DNA of 64,000 bases from Roseiarcus sp963822215 (GTDB taxonomy: Bacteria; Pseudomonadota; Alphaproteobacteria; Rhizobiales; Beijerinckiaceae), in the NCBI GenBank assembly GCA_963822215.1, contig CAWGGX010000006.1:62001-126000 (forward strand), read 5' to 3'. Positions within the stretch are counted from its first letter, which is position 1. Every line of letters begins with the position of its first letter. A model generated the notes under the pieces. The model saw only the letters and a program-made list of their open reading frames with translations, did not search any database and was not told the DNA's origin. Below, piece after piece: positions 19,275-28,851 of the stretch. A program made the position numbers and the translations under genes.

Positions 19275-19491
19275 GTGCCTACCTCCCGCAGTGAGCTCTT
19301 TTCAGGCCGCTGCCCATAAGCGCCGCGCCCCTTCCGGACCGCGATCCGAAGGATGCGCCGTACTTGTCCCGCAGACAGCACTGTCGATGAGCGCAAATAT
19401 GGCCCCGTCCTTGCCCACCGCCAACGGCGTCGCCAAGCCGCCGGGCTAAATCAGCGTGCCGGTGTCAAGATGATCAATCTCCAGGCGGTTC

Positions 19492-19836
19492 ATGTTTCCC
19501 GGCCGACCAGGATTGCGCAAGTCGAGAATTTCGCAAGTAGGCGCAAACGCAAGAGCGGTTCAGCGCGCGGAGGAAAAAATCGTTGACGCCCGCCTCCGCT
19601 TGATCCGTGAGCTCGAACGGCTGGCCTACTCCGATGTCCGCGACCTGATTCAATGGGACACCGAGCCAACGTTCGATCGCGAGGGCAACCTGAATGGCGA
19701 GCGGCCGATATTGAAAGTCACGCCGGCGCGTCTCCTGACGCGCGACCAAGCCGCCCAAGTCCGCAGCGTGACGACCAAAACCGGCTCGGTGAAGTTTGAG
19801 ATGAACAACAAGTTGGACGCGCACCCCGACCAATAG
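19492..19836 (+). pseudogene. phage terminase small subunit-like fragment
   Basis: The frame reads DARLRLIRELERLAYSDVRDLIQWD...LKVTPARLLTRDQAAQVRSVTTKTGSVKFEMNNKLDA, which matches the C-terminal half of phage terminase small subunits (YSDxRDL...L...QAAAVxxV...K.HDKL). The usual N-terminal DNA-binding region is missing and the first ~30 residues look non-coding. No large terminase or capsid genes follow. It is best read as a prophage remnant. Confidence 0.55.
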
Positions 19837-20006
19837 GCCGAAAGGCGGATCGGAATAGACCGTTGAATATAGGAATATGGGTGTGAATGCTGGTCGAAGC
19901 TTCAAACACGTCCGATTGACCGATCGCATGTGAACCGAACGAAGAAGCCCAGATAACCCGCGCAGGGGTTGGATGGCGACACGGCCCGCTGGTCTATTGG
20001 CGCAGC

Positions 20007-23000
20007 CTACTCCGAAGCGGCGCCCTGGCGGGTCGCCCTCATCAGCTGTTCGCGAATGTCCCGCTGCTGCGCTGTCAACCCGACAGGATCCGTATTTAAC
20101 AGCCATCCCAGATGTTCGGCGGCTACCTCGATCGACTCGGAGCCACGGCCGAGCTCGGCGAGCGAGAGCGCGAGATTCCAGGCATGGCGGCTGGTAACTG
20201 GATGCTCGAGCCCGAGACCCTGACGGCTTGCCGTGAGCATCTGCCCGCGCAATTGGATGGATCGGGCAAAATCGCGCTGCGCTTCGACGACATTCGCGAG
20301 ATTCTCCTTGAGGGCAAGTGATATCGCCCCATCCAGGGCGGGCTCAGCATCCGCCATGGCAAGCGCCCGTTCGAGCATCTCGCGCGCGGGACTCAGGTCT
20401 CGAAGCTCAAAGGCCACCGCTCCCAGCGCGTTCATCGCGGTAAGCAGGTCTGGGACAGCCTGCGATCCCATCGGGGCCAAGCTGTCGACCACGTCCTGGA
20501 AAATCTCACGGGCATGCGGGAGGTCACCGGCATCGCGCAACGCGCACCCCATTCGGCCAGCTACGCGCAACGTCTCCAGATTGTTCGGGCCTCGCCGCTT
20601 TCGACAGGCTTCCCACAGCTCGCGGAGGGCCTGCGCGCTGCCGGCCAGATCGTTCATCTCCGCGTACCAGTTGGCCAACTGGCTGATCAAGGCCAGGGTG
20701 TCGGGATGTCCGGCTCCTAACACTTGGCGTCGGGACGCGATGGCCTCCAAAACGAGACTGACGGCCTCCTGGCGCTCCCCCTGCTCCCAACGCGTCACTG
20801 TTAGATTCACTTTGGAGGTGAGCGTCTCTGGGTGCTCAGGCCCGAGCTGGCTCGACCATCTCTGATGGACCGCCTCGTGCAGCTCCCGCGCTTGGTCAAG
20901 CCGGCCCCGCTGACGATAGAGCACCGCTAGGTTGTTCATCGACCGTAGCGTGTCCGGGTGCCATTGTCCGAGCACGTTCAGGCGTCCCAAGAGCGCCGAT
21001 TCCTCCATCCGCTGGGCCGCGTCCACGTCGCCCAGCCGTGCCAGCGTGCTAGCGAGGGTGCTGACCGAAGTCAGCGTCTCCGGATGCGCGGCGCCGAGTT
21101 CGCGCACCCGAATCTTCAGTGCCTCCTCCTGAAGATTCCGCGCGTCGTCAAGGCAACTCATCTCGTAGAGCGTACAGGATAGGGACGACATCACGTTCAG
21201 CGTCGCCTGGTGGTTTCGCCCGAGCTGTTCAGTCAGCCTGGCCAGCGCCTCACGGCCAAGCGTTTCGGCCTGCTCGAGCTCTCCCGCCTCACGCAGGGTC
21301 CCGGCTAGGTTGTTGAGCGACCCCAGCGTCAAGTCATCAAACTCGCCAAATCGGTTCCGCGCTGCGTCGAGGGTCGCCCGATGGAGCTCCAGCGCTTGCT
21401 GGACCAACCCCTGCAACCGATAGATCTCGGCCAGCGTGTTCTGAGCGAGCAGCACGTCCCGGTCCGCTGGCCCGAGGGTCTCGCGCAATGTCGCAACGGT
21501 CTGCTCCTGAAGGTCCCGCGCTGGCGCCAGGACACCCAACTTATACAGGGCGGACGCAAGATTAGCCGCAGCAATCAAGGTCGCGTCGTCCTTCGGTCCA
21601 ACCAATTCATTCAACCGGCTGTACTGCATCTCAAAGCACACTCTTGCCGACTCGAAGTTTCCCCGAATCTGGTCGTAGAGCCCCACCAGTCCAAGCAAGG
21701 CGGCCTCTTCAACGGTCTGCGGCTGAGCCGAGACCTCCCGGGCATGATCGATCTCCAGCCCGATCTTGTGATGCATCCGGATGTCCTGCACATGATGATG
21801 GATCACAATCAGGAGCGCGCGTACCAATTTCTCGCGGATCTCTGAGAAGCGCGGCACATTCTGCTCCTGCGAGCGAACGGTGCGCGATACCAGGATGTGG
21901 ACCTCGACCGGCCGCAATGGTCCTTCGAGGCGGATGGCCAGCGAGTGTCTGGCAGCCTCCAGCAGAGCCTGCGAAGCCACATCGGCACTCTGCTCCGGCT
22001 GGTAGGGCGCCACCGCCCCCAGGACAAGCTCGATGAGAGCTGGACGAATGGGTGCCACAGCCAGATGCGCCGCGATTCGCAGAAAGTCGCGCCCGACCCC
22101 GCCGAGCTGATCGATGCTGCGGAGCATCGTGCTGGCAATGCTGGCCTCATGGCCAGTCGGTAGCATGTCGGCCCAGCCGGCAGCGAGCTGTAAGGCCTGA
22201 CTCTTGGGGTTGGCCAGTTCGCCACGGAACTGCGCATAGCTCTTCAGACCGACGACGGCCTCGAGATACGCCGCTGACACCGCCAGTGCCAGGGCGTGGC
22301 GGCCGAGGTCCTCGACAATGGCTGATGCGGCCAGGCGCTCCTCAAACGTATCGGGCCCCCGCCGCGAGGTCAGCAGGCGGTAAGCATCGCCAGGCTCCAG
22401 CACATCGAGGTCGAGCGTGTTGCCCAGCGCTCTATACTCACGGCTGCGAGTTGTCACCACTACTTTGGCATTCGGATGCGGAGGCATCCAGGCTTCCACC
22501 TGGTCACGCCGGAGCGCAGACGGCAAGTCGTCCACGATCCACAGACAGCGGTTTGACGCAATGTGCTTGGCGAGCAGTTGTCGCGCCTGCGCCGGTCCAG
22601 CGCACATGGTGTTTGGCTCCAGCTCCTCGGCCATGCGCCGCAACTGGTCATTACGGAGAGCATCGCGGGCGGCTCCCGCGTCGGCCTGCCCGCTGGCGTG
22701 ACAGCGGATCCAAAAGATGCCGCCTGGGAAAGCGGCGCCCCAGCGTTGCGCATACTCGTCGGCGAGCATGGTCTTTCCCAGACCTCCCAGGCCGCGGATC
22801 TGCACAAGGTCCTGTCCGCAATCCCCGGTGATGATCACCGAATCCGTTCCGTGCAGCAGCGAATGGATGCGCCACAGCTCGCGCAGGCGTCCGACGAACG
22901 TGCGGGACTGAAACGGCGTGGCGCCAAGCCAGCGCGGGGCCGTTAGGCGCTGGATGCTTCCAAGCGCGTTGGTCAGCGCATCGGTGAGCGATTTCACCGA

Positions 23001-23393
23001 CGCCGCGATCGCCTCGGGACCGCTGCCCGGCACCAGATATTTCTGATCACGCAGCTCAACCGGATGGATGTGATCCGCGCTCGCCTCGGGGTTGATAACC
23101 AGCACGCGCCGGCGCGGGTCTGCCTCCGCCAAACCGGCCAGAAATGCCGCCGTGAGCTCCCATTGGCACGCACGCCGCTGCGGATAAGTTTGTGAATAAT
23201 AGGCCAGCAATACCTTCGCATGTGCGAGCCCATCGGCGATCGCTCTCGTGATGCCGACGAGGTCGGCGATCTCGGTCTCGTCACGCCACACCCGCAAACC
23301 GGCCGCGCCGAGGCCGTCCACGATGGGTCCCACCTCCTCGGCGTCGGCGTGAGCGTAGCTCACGAAGACGTCATATGTCGCCGCGCAGCTCAT
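20007..23393 (-). CDS. TIR-NB-ARC-TPR protein (STAND-type, probable immune sensor)
   Basis: A 1128-residue protein. Residues 1-~135 are a TIR domain (YDVFVSYAHADAEEV; candidate NADase glutamate E79 in CQWELTAAF). An NB-ARC/STAND NTPase follows with Walker A GLGGLGKT (201-208), Walker B LWIVDD (D288/D289) and VVTTRSRE sensor-like motif. From ~570 onward are many 42-residue TPRs of the kinesin-light-chain type (GPEHPETLTSKVNL, GQWHPDTLRSMNNL). The layout copies plant NLR receptors: the TPRs would sense a phage or stress signal, STAND oligomerises, and TIR depletes NAD+ or makes a cyclic nucleotide. Single gene with no obvious partner. Function is inferred. Confidence 0.85.
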   Translation of the reverse strand: MSCAATYDVFVSYAHADAEEVGPIVDGLGAAGLRVWRDETEIADLVGITRAIADGLAHAKVLLAYYSQTYPQRRACQWELTAAFLAGLAEADPRRRVLVINPEASADHIHPVELRDQKYLVPGSGPEAIAASVKSLTDALTNALGSIQRLTAPRWLGATPFQSRTFVGRLRELWRIHSLLHGTDSVIITGDCGQDLVQIRGLGGLGKTMLADEYAQRWGAAFPGGIFWIRCHASGQADAGAARDALRNDQLRRMAEELEPNTMCAGPAQARQLLAKHIASNRCLWIVDDLPSALRRDQVEAWMPPHPNAKVVVTTRSREYRALGNTLDLDVLEPGDAYRLLTSRRGPDTFEERLAASAIVEDLGRHALALAVSAAYLEAVVGLKSYAQFRGELANPKSQALQLAAGWADMLPTGHEASIASTMLRSIDQLGGVGRDFLRIAAHLAVAPIRPALIELVLGAVAPYQPEQSADVASQALLEAARHSLAIRLEGPLRPVEVHILVSRTVRSQEQNVPRFSEIREKLVRALLIVIHHHVQDIRMHHKIGLEIDHAREVSAQPQTVEEAALLGLVGLYDQIRGNFESARVCFEMQYSRLNELVGPKDDATLIAAANLASALYKLGVLAPARDLQEQTVATLRETLGPADRDVLLAQNTLAEIYRLQGLVQQALELHRATLDAARNRFGEFDDLTLGSLNNLAGTLREAGELEQAETLGREALARLTEQLGRNHQATLNVMSSLSCTLYEMSCLDDARNLQEEALKIRVRELGAAHPETLTSVSTLASTLARLGDVDAAQRMEESALLGRLNVLGQWHPDTLRSMNNLAVLYRQRGRLDQARELHEAVHQRWSSQLGPEHPETLTSKVNLTVTRWEQGERQEAVSLVLEAIASRRQVLGAGHPDTLALISQLANWYAEMNDLAGSAQALRELWEACRKRRGPNNLETLRVAGRMGCALRDAGDLPHAREIFQDVVDSLAPMGSQAVPDLLTAMNALGAVAFELRDLSPAREMLERALAMADAEPALDGAISLALKENLANVVEAQRDFARSIQLRGQMLTASRQGLGLEHPVTSRHAWNLALSLAELGRGSESIEVAAEHLGWLLNTDPVGLTAQQRDIREQLMRATRQGAASE

Positions 23394-23747
23394 GAGCCGA
23401 GGACCTCACTGAGGCCGATGCCCTCACCGTGGCCGTTGCCCTCGCCGGGTGCCCGCCCGAGATACGCCGCTGCAGGCGGATTTTGGCAAGCGAAGGCGAG
23501 CTACAAGGTCATCGCCCAATGGGACATTAAGGCCGACCTCTCGCATGATTAAAGTCTAACACGAGGATCTGCTGGGGCCAACGATCACGCGAGGGGATAC
23601 TTCCGCTCCTGTAGGTTGACGCACACCGCTGAGGGCACGGAGAAGCTTTCAACCTCCGTGGCGGCCACATCCGAGGAAGCCTCCGCCAATGCTCGGTCTA
23701 CACCTTAGGCGCTTAAGGGCGAAGCCCGACAAAAAAATTGTCGATGA
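23394..23747. other. gap without a supported gene
   Basis: About 350 bp upstream of the TIR-STAND gene and downstream of the truncated mobile-region protein. It holds the promoter side of the TIR gene. A short inverted repeat around an A-rich run (near 23727-23745, CGACAAAAAAATTGTCG) could be a terminator for the gene at 23748. Nothing else seen. Confidence 0.35.
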
Positions 23748-24853
23748 TCAGGCAGCTATGCCGAGTTCGTGAAAGACGCCGTTCATGGCGAGTCGCAGTT
23801 GTTGGTAGTGGCAATCTATGGCTCGTGGGTTTTGTCCTCCGTGGGTGGGAGCGATTTCCTGAACGGCGGCGAGCAGCGGCTTGATGGCTTTGTCTTGGAG
23901 CGTCAGCAGGGCGGTGATCGCGCGCAGCCCGGACTGGATCGCCTCGTAACGACGCGTCGCGCCGATGCGCTGCGCGATCTGTTTGCCGCGGAGTTTCTTC
24001 AGATCGTACGCCGCCTGGCGGGGACCGCAGGCGGATAGGCTCTGATCGCCGAACGCGCGAGTCTGATCGGCCAAGGTCGAGGCGGTGAAGCCCTCGGGCG
24101 AAGCCGACAGCGCGATGTCGGCCTGGGCGACGCGTCGTAGGCGGGGCTTGTTGAGGTCAATCCCTCCGACCGTCGATTTGCCGACCCGCGACGGCGACGG
24201 CAGACGATCGAGCATCTCATCGCCGATGAAGCATTGATCGATGCAACTCAGCGCCTGCATGAACCTCTCCAGCATGCCCTTCAATCGGCCGACGATTTCG
24301 GGGAATTTGTCCAGCAATCGACCGCAGTGGAACTCCCCGATATTATGGGCGACAGCCTCGATGCGAAGTACGCGTTCGCCTTTGGAATGGATCTTCAACG
24401 CCAACTTGCCGCAATGCAGCTTGAAGACCGTCAGATCATAGGTAGGTCTCTCGACCGCGACTTCCCATTCGGCCGCCTTCATGTTTCGCGGCCGGTATTT
24501 TGGCCGGCCCTTGTCGCCGAGGATCGTCTTTATCGTCTTCAGGTCCAGCGGCGCCCGGCTGCGATCGATCAACGCCTGGAACACTTGCTCCATACGCCCC
24601 CCGACCCCGAAGATCAGGTTTCGGCTGTACTCCATCTGATAATTGGAGAAGCGATAGCGAAACCCGCTGCGTTTCTGCTCCTCGAAGTCCATCGCGAAGC
24701 ACAAACCGCAGCGATAAATCCACCGCTCGCAGACCTCGCTCAATCGCCCTATAGCCCGGGGGTCGGACAAGGTCGCTGCGATCTTCGCGAAGCCGGACGC
24801 GTCGGCGATGGCGGTGAAACAGTTGCCCTCCTTGATGAACCCGACGCCGGCCC
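23748..24853 (-). pseudogene. conserved hypothetical protein of mobile regions, 5' end removed by IS3 copy 1
   Basis: The frame is open from the IS3 border at 24853 (RAGVGFIKEGNCFTAIADASGF) to the stop at 23748, about 368 residues. Recognisable segments are CERWIYRCGLCFAMDFEEQKRSGFRY, VERPTYDLTVFKLHCGKL and HSKGERVLRIEAVAHN. This family occurs widely beside insertion sequences and I know no assigned function. The N-terminal part is absent on both sides of the IS, and IS copy 1 lacks a target duplication. A deletion or recombination between IS copies therefore probably removed it. Confidence 0.6.
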
Positions 24854-24934
24854 TGAAGTGGACCCCATTCGCGGGACCATGGGCCGTGGGAATTAAGGTG
24901 TAATCCTTCCCGCTCTTCCTTTTTTAAAGAGGCT

Positions 24935-25879
24935 TCAAGCCGCTTCCTGCTGCTTCTGCCTCTGCTGTGGGTATGTGGGCAACGCGTTTGCGTTGTCCAA
25001 GCGAAGCGGCATATCCACAGCCCTTGCCGCCGCCTCGATTTCGTCGATGCCGGCGCGCCACACCGCCATCGGCGTCTGGTTGTTCATCGCCTGGTGGGGG
25101 CGGCGAGAATTGTAAAAGGTCATCCACGAACCAATGCCGGCCCGCGCCTCGCGGCCGTCGACGTAAGCTTTCAGATGCACTTCCTCGTACTTAATCGAGC
25201 GCCACAGCCGTTCGATGAAGATGTTGTCCATGAAGCGGCCGCGTCCGTCCATCGAAATCGCGACGCCGGCCGCCGCGAGCTTGCCGACAAAAGCCTCGGC
25301 GGTGAAAGTGGAGCCCTGGTCGGTATTGAAAATCCTCGGCTTTCCGAACCGAAGCAGCGCCTCCTCCAGCGCCGCCGCGCAGAAGCTCGCATCGTTGGTG
25401 TTCGACAGCCGCCACGCCAGAACCGCCCGGCTGGCCCAGTCGATGATCGCCACCAGATAGAGGAAGCCGCACGCCATCGGGATGTAGGTCACGTCGGCCG
25501 CCCACACGTGGTTCGGCTCGACAATCTTCAGACCCCGCAGCAGGTAGGGGTATATCTTGTGCCCGGGCGCGGCTTTGCTCGTGCCGGGACGCGGAACCAG
25601 CGCCTCGATCCCCATCGTGCGCATCAGCCGCCGCACCCGCTTGCGGTTGACCCCGCGGCCCTCCTTGTTGAGTTCGAAGGTCATTCGCCGCGAGCCGTAG
25701 AACGGCAGTTCCAGATGCAGTTCGTCGATCCGCCGCATCACCGCCAGATCTTCGGCGCCCGGCTCCGCCCTGGGCCGATAGACCCCCGAGCGCGCCACAT
25801 CCAGCAGCGCGCATTGGCGGCGCACAGACAGGTCCTCGCCAGGCCGTCCGACCATTGCTCTTCGATCGGGCGCGCTCAT
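24935..25879 (-). CDS. IS3 transposase OrfB (DDE integrase), copy 1
   Basis: A 314-residue rve-type DDE transposase. HTH_21-like PFYGSRRMTFELNKEG is followed by the catalytic core: first Asp in WAADVTYIPMACGFLYL, second Asp in IFNTDQGSTFTAEAF, and Glu in NIFIERLWRSIKYEEVHLK. It starts at ATG 25879, overlapping the orfA stop (ATGA), so translation coupling or frameshifting could give an OrfAB fusion. Complete and probably functional. It cuts and joins element ends. Confidence 0.93.
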   Translation of the reverse strand: MSAPDRRAMVGRPGEDLSVRRQCALLDVARSGVYRPRAEPGAEDLAVMRRIDELHLELPFYGSRRMTFELNKEGRGVNRKRVRRLMRTMGIEALVPRPGTSKAAPGHKIYPYLLRGLKIVEPNHVWAADVTYIPMACGFLYLVAIIDWASRAVLAWRLSNTNDASFCAAALEEALLRFGKPRIFNTDQGSTFTAEAFVGKLAAAGVAISMDGRGRFMDNIFIERLWRSIKYEEVHLKAYVDGREARAGIGSWMTFYNSRRPHQAMNNQTPMAVWRAGIDEIEAAARAVDMPLRLDNANALPTYPQQRQKQQEAA

Positions 25880-26169
25880 CGCCCTGGCCTCCTGGCCAAG
25901 AAATCCCGTTCGACCGTCAGTTGGCCGATCTTGGCGTAAAGCTTGGCCGCCTCCCGCTCGCGCTCCTCCTCGCCGTCGCTTGAACCGCTCGCTCCTCGCG
26001 CGAACAGGCTCGCAACATTGTCCTGAACCTGCTTCTTCCACGCGTAGATCTGGTTCGGATGCACGTCATGCCGCTTGGCAAGCTCAGGAACCGTCGCATC
26101 CTCCCGCAGAGCCTCCAACGCCACCTTCGCCTTGAACGCCGCATCAAACTTCTTGCGTGATCTCGCCAT
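25876..26169 (-). CDS. IS3 transposase OrfA (helix-turn-helix), copy 1
   Basis: A 97-residue DNA-binding subunit: KFDAAFKAKVALEALREDATVPELAKRHDVHPNQIYAWKKQ is the HTH_8 (IS3 OrfA) domain, and the tail (residues ~70-90) has the leucine-zipper-like spacing used for assembly. It binds the terminal inverted repeats. Length is normal. Overlaps orfB by four bases. Confidence 0.93.
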   Translation of the reverse strand: MARSRKKFDAAFKAKVALEALREDATVPELAKRHDVHPNQIYAWKKQVQDNVASLFARGASGSSDGEEEREREAAKLYAKIGQLTVERDFLARRPGR

Positions 26170-26409
26170 TTCGCTCGCTCCGTTGGTTAAAACAGAGCGG
26201 GACGCTACACACCTTAACCGCTGGTCCCAAAACCGGGGTCCACTTCACACCGGAAGCTTCTGCCTTGAGGGAACTCAAAGTGTCCGGCATTGAGTAAAGA
26301 TGATGGTGAGGGGGAATACCCATCAACACCCTCTGCCCGCCAGCTCCTACTCTAGGCTCTCACCTAATGCCCTTTAGAGGAGGCATAAGGAGTCATCCTA
26401 TTGTAGTTG

Positions 26410-27726
26410 CTAGCCAAAGTCGACTTTCAACTTGCCGACGGATTCCCCCATCGCTCTCTCGAAAGCTTGCTCCATGATCGCCTTCGCGGCCTCTGCATCA
26501 GACTCAGCGACCAGGACGGAATCGTGAATGGGCAGCGCGGTGATACCGGTCGCGAAGCAGTCGAGCAAAGCCTCAATGAGGACGCCGCTCTCGATGAACA
26601 TGAACCTGTAGCCGATCCCTGTGCCGAACAGATGAGCAATCGGCGCGTGCTCTTGACGGACGAGAGCCAATGCGTCGCGCAGCTTCGTCCCGCTCGCAAA
26701 TAGGTCAGAAGTCTCGCGCGGCCATCGGGTCATTTTGCCCTGAGCGAAGAAGAGGGCGTTGATGAGCTTCTTGAAGCCGTCGCGAGAAGTGCCGTCGCCG
26801 AAGAGGTCATAAAGGTCGCGGTTAGGCAGCGCGCATTTGGCCGACTGATAGGCGAGCGTCGGGAGCAGATGGCTGAAGTCGACGTTGGCGACAGGCTCGC
26901 CTTCGGGATTCGTTGCGGTGCAGATCCTCAAGAGCCGGAAGCGATCGGGGCGACGCATCGTCTCCCAGAAGCCGCGGAAGAGCCGGCCGCCTTCCTGCCA
27001 GATGCCATTGTTGAAGACACGCCGAGCAGAGCGCCGCGTCGGATCGATCGGTTGGCTCTCATCATCGTCGAGGCCCGTCGCGCCTTTGTCGCCTTCGACT
27101 CTCAGAGGCGCTTTACGCAACCAATCGTTGATGCGTTGGACGTCTCTGCGCATGCGCCGTGTCTCGCGCGTCTCGGGATAATCGATCGCATCGGCGATGC
27201 CCGTGTCGTCGCCCTTCGCTCCCTTGAGGATTAGAACCTCGGGCTCCTCCGCGCGGTCAAACGCTTCCCAATGAATCAGCGCCAGCGGCACGCGTGCGGC
27301 GAAGGCGGCGGTAGGAATCACGGACGATGGTTGCTTCTTGTCGGCTGCGAAGCGATAGCCCCGTCGCAGCTCAGCTATGAGCCCGACCTTAGGTCGCGCC
27401 ATGAGGTCGAGCGCGTCGAGGAAATGCTGGCCGTAGACGGGATTGCGATAACGGCCTTTTGCCCACGTGACGCCGCTGCTTCGCGGGACTGCCAGAGGCC
27501 GCTCAGGGTCCAGCAACGGAATGGCCGCGAGGTTGCACGCGATGGCCTCTACCGCGAGATGGAAGGTCTTGCGATCCGCCTCTTTGCGGACGCGCTTGCG
27601 GAGCCCAAGGTCGGCCTCATTGTGCTCAAGGAAGGCGATGAGCGACTTGATGGACGCACGAAGTTCCCCGCTCGCGGCGCGTCGCTGCGGGTCGAACATG
27701 ATCGGAGGACGAAGGGGAGGCGTCAT
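26410..27726 (-). CDS. family-A-polymerase-like (single-subunit polymerase palm) protein, uncharacterised
   Basis: A 438-residue protein. The order RVFNNGIWQEGGRLFRGFW, then ANVDFSHLLPTLAY (motif-A-like Asp, residue 283), FKKLINALFFA (motif-B-like Lys/Asn, ~319-325) and LPIHDSVLVAE (motif-C-like His-Asp-Ser, 401-403) matches the palm motifs of family A DNA polymerases and T7-type RNA polymerases (HD in motif C). I have seen this arrangement in hypothetical proteins on mobile DNA, with no described activity. Start ATG 27726 chosen over 27771. It could copy nucleic acid or be an inactive relative. It sits alone beside IS3 copy 1. Confidence 0.6.
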   Translation of the reverse strand: MTPPLRPPIMFDPQRRAASGELRASIKSLIAFLEHNEADLGLRKRVRKEADRKTFHLAVEAIACNLAAIPLLDPERPLAVPRSSGVTWAKGRYRNPVYGQHFLDALDLMARPKVGLIAELRRGYRFAADKKQPSSVIPTAAFAARVPLALIHWEAFDRAEEPEVLILKGAKGDDTGIADAIDYPETRETRRMRRDVQRINDWLRKAPLRVEGDKGATGLDDDESQPIDPTRRSARRVFNNGIWQEGGRLFRGFWETMRRPDRFRLLRICTATNPEGEPVANVDFSHLLPTLAYQSAKCALPNRDLYDLFGDGTSRDGFKKLINALFFAQGKMTRWPRETSDLFASGTKLRDALALVRQEHAPIAHLFGTGIGYRFMFIESGVLIEALLDCFATGITALPIHDSVLVAESDAEAAKAIMEQAFERAMGESVGKLKVDFG

Positions 27727-27805
27727 ACTTTCGTCAGGACAATGCTGTCTGTGATAGGTGACAACCGGCATCCATCTTCAAGAACCGGTTGGGGAGGAAT
27801 ATGCC

Positions 27806-28009
27806 ATGGCTAAGCATCCAGCGAGCGAGCATCATCATCGGGCTGCCGGCCATCATCATGCTGCTGCCCATCATCATCATCAGGCCGCGCTCCATCACGA
27901 TCTTGGCGAGCACAAAGAGGCTGAGGAGCACGCCGAAGCCGCTCACGAACATAGCGAGCAAGGGCACAAGAGCACAAAGGCCGCCTACGAGCATTCTACC
28001 AAGAAATGA
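27806..28009 (+). CDS. histidine-rich small protein
   Basis: A 67-residue protein starting MAKHPASEHHHRAAGHHHAA and made of repeated His pairs and triplets mixed with Ala, Glu and Lys (about a quarter His), ending KSTKAAYEHSTKK. GGGGAGG precedes ATG 27806 at good spacing, which supports translation. Similar His-rich small proteins occur in Rhizobiales. Metal binding (Ni, Zn or Cu) is a reasonable guess from composition; no signal peptide is present, so it would be cytoplasmic. Confidence 0.7.
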   Translation: MAKHPASEHHHRAAGHHHAAAHHHHQAALHHDLGEHKEAEEHAEAAHEHSEQGHKSTKAAYEHSTKK

Positions 28010-28273
28010 GCTGACACAGAGGGAGGCCGCGGTGCGGTCTCCTTTTGCTTGCGCTTAGCGGTCGACGCGTCGGGTATGGCCTCATGTTCACCGAGAGCCC
28101 GTCCTGATGGCGGTGCTTGAGGAGTTCGTGCGGAGAGCATGAAAGCACAGGATTAATGGGCATCGCCGCGTCCATCCGGCCGTCGTTTTGACGCAAACGA
28201 AGCCAAAGGTAGCCGTCTGACCGCCATGACAGCTCGGCGGCACAAGCGCCTGGTGAGGGTTGGGGTCAGTCCT

Positions 28274-28435
28274 ATGTTTGAGGCTGTGACGCTCCGGCTC
28301 TTCGACACATCGGGCCTGGTGCCGCACGGTTTGTGGCAGCCGGGCCTCATCTGGACCTATGTGCTGTCCGACGGCGGCATCGGCCTTGCGTATTTCTCAA
28401 TAGCCGTCGCCCTGGCGGTAATCTCCCGCCTGTAG
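28274..28435 (+). pseudogene. N-terminal fragment of a sensor histidine kinase-type membrane domain
   Basis: The frame reads LFDTSGLVPHGLWQPGLIWTYVLSDGGIGLAYFSIAVALAVISRL-stop. This resembles the first two helices of a common sensor-kinase membrane domain (FDTSGFMPHG...LWQPGLVWLHVVSD..IALAYFSIPVAL), with a few residues missing after PHG. The rest of the kinase is absent. Remnant only. Confidence 0.55.
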
Positions 28436-28851
28436 TGCGACACGGTTTTTGAGACACCCCGCTGCGCTGCTCAGGCGGCCAACGGTAAGGGTGGCATTGC
28501 GCACGGCAACCTCAAACTTCTGCCGAACTCCCGCGGCGACATCGGCGAGATAGTATCTAAGCTCCGCACCGCGTCCCGCGCTTTAAACTGTACGCAGCGT
28601 GAAGGAAAGTTCGTATCGCAGAGGCGTACCAAGACCGAAACAGAGGGATCCCCATCATCGGGACGGCTGAGGCGCACGGCCTGAAGCTGTCTGCCTAGAG
28701 CCTTCCCCTATTCTCCCCTATCTTTAAGACCCGTAATGCATCGACCCGCGCAGAGGCGGCCTGACGCGGGTGGTCAAGTCTGGCAATTGTTCCCCGGCCG
28801 ATGGACCGGAGTCGAGGTAGACCGGTCATTGCAGATCGCAAAGGTATCCCT
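28436..28851. other. gap without a supported gene
   Basis: About 415 bp between the kinase remnant and the csbD stop. No convincing gene, RNA or repeat was found. Confidence 0.35.

Larger units (their letters stand above)
24854..26247 (-). mobile_element. IS3-family element, copy 1 (1394 bp)
   Basis: Bounded by imperfect inverted repeats TGAAGTGGACCCC and its complement GGGGTCCACTTCA. It carries orfA and orfB on the minus strand. Copy 2 at 30732-32397 has the same 1394 bp plus a MITE. The flanks here (CCC left, CAC right) do not match as a 3-bp duplication, unlike copy 2, so one border was probably reshaped by recombination. Confidence 0.92.
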
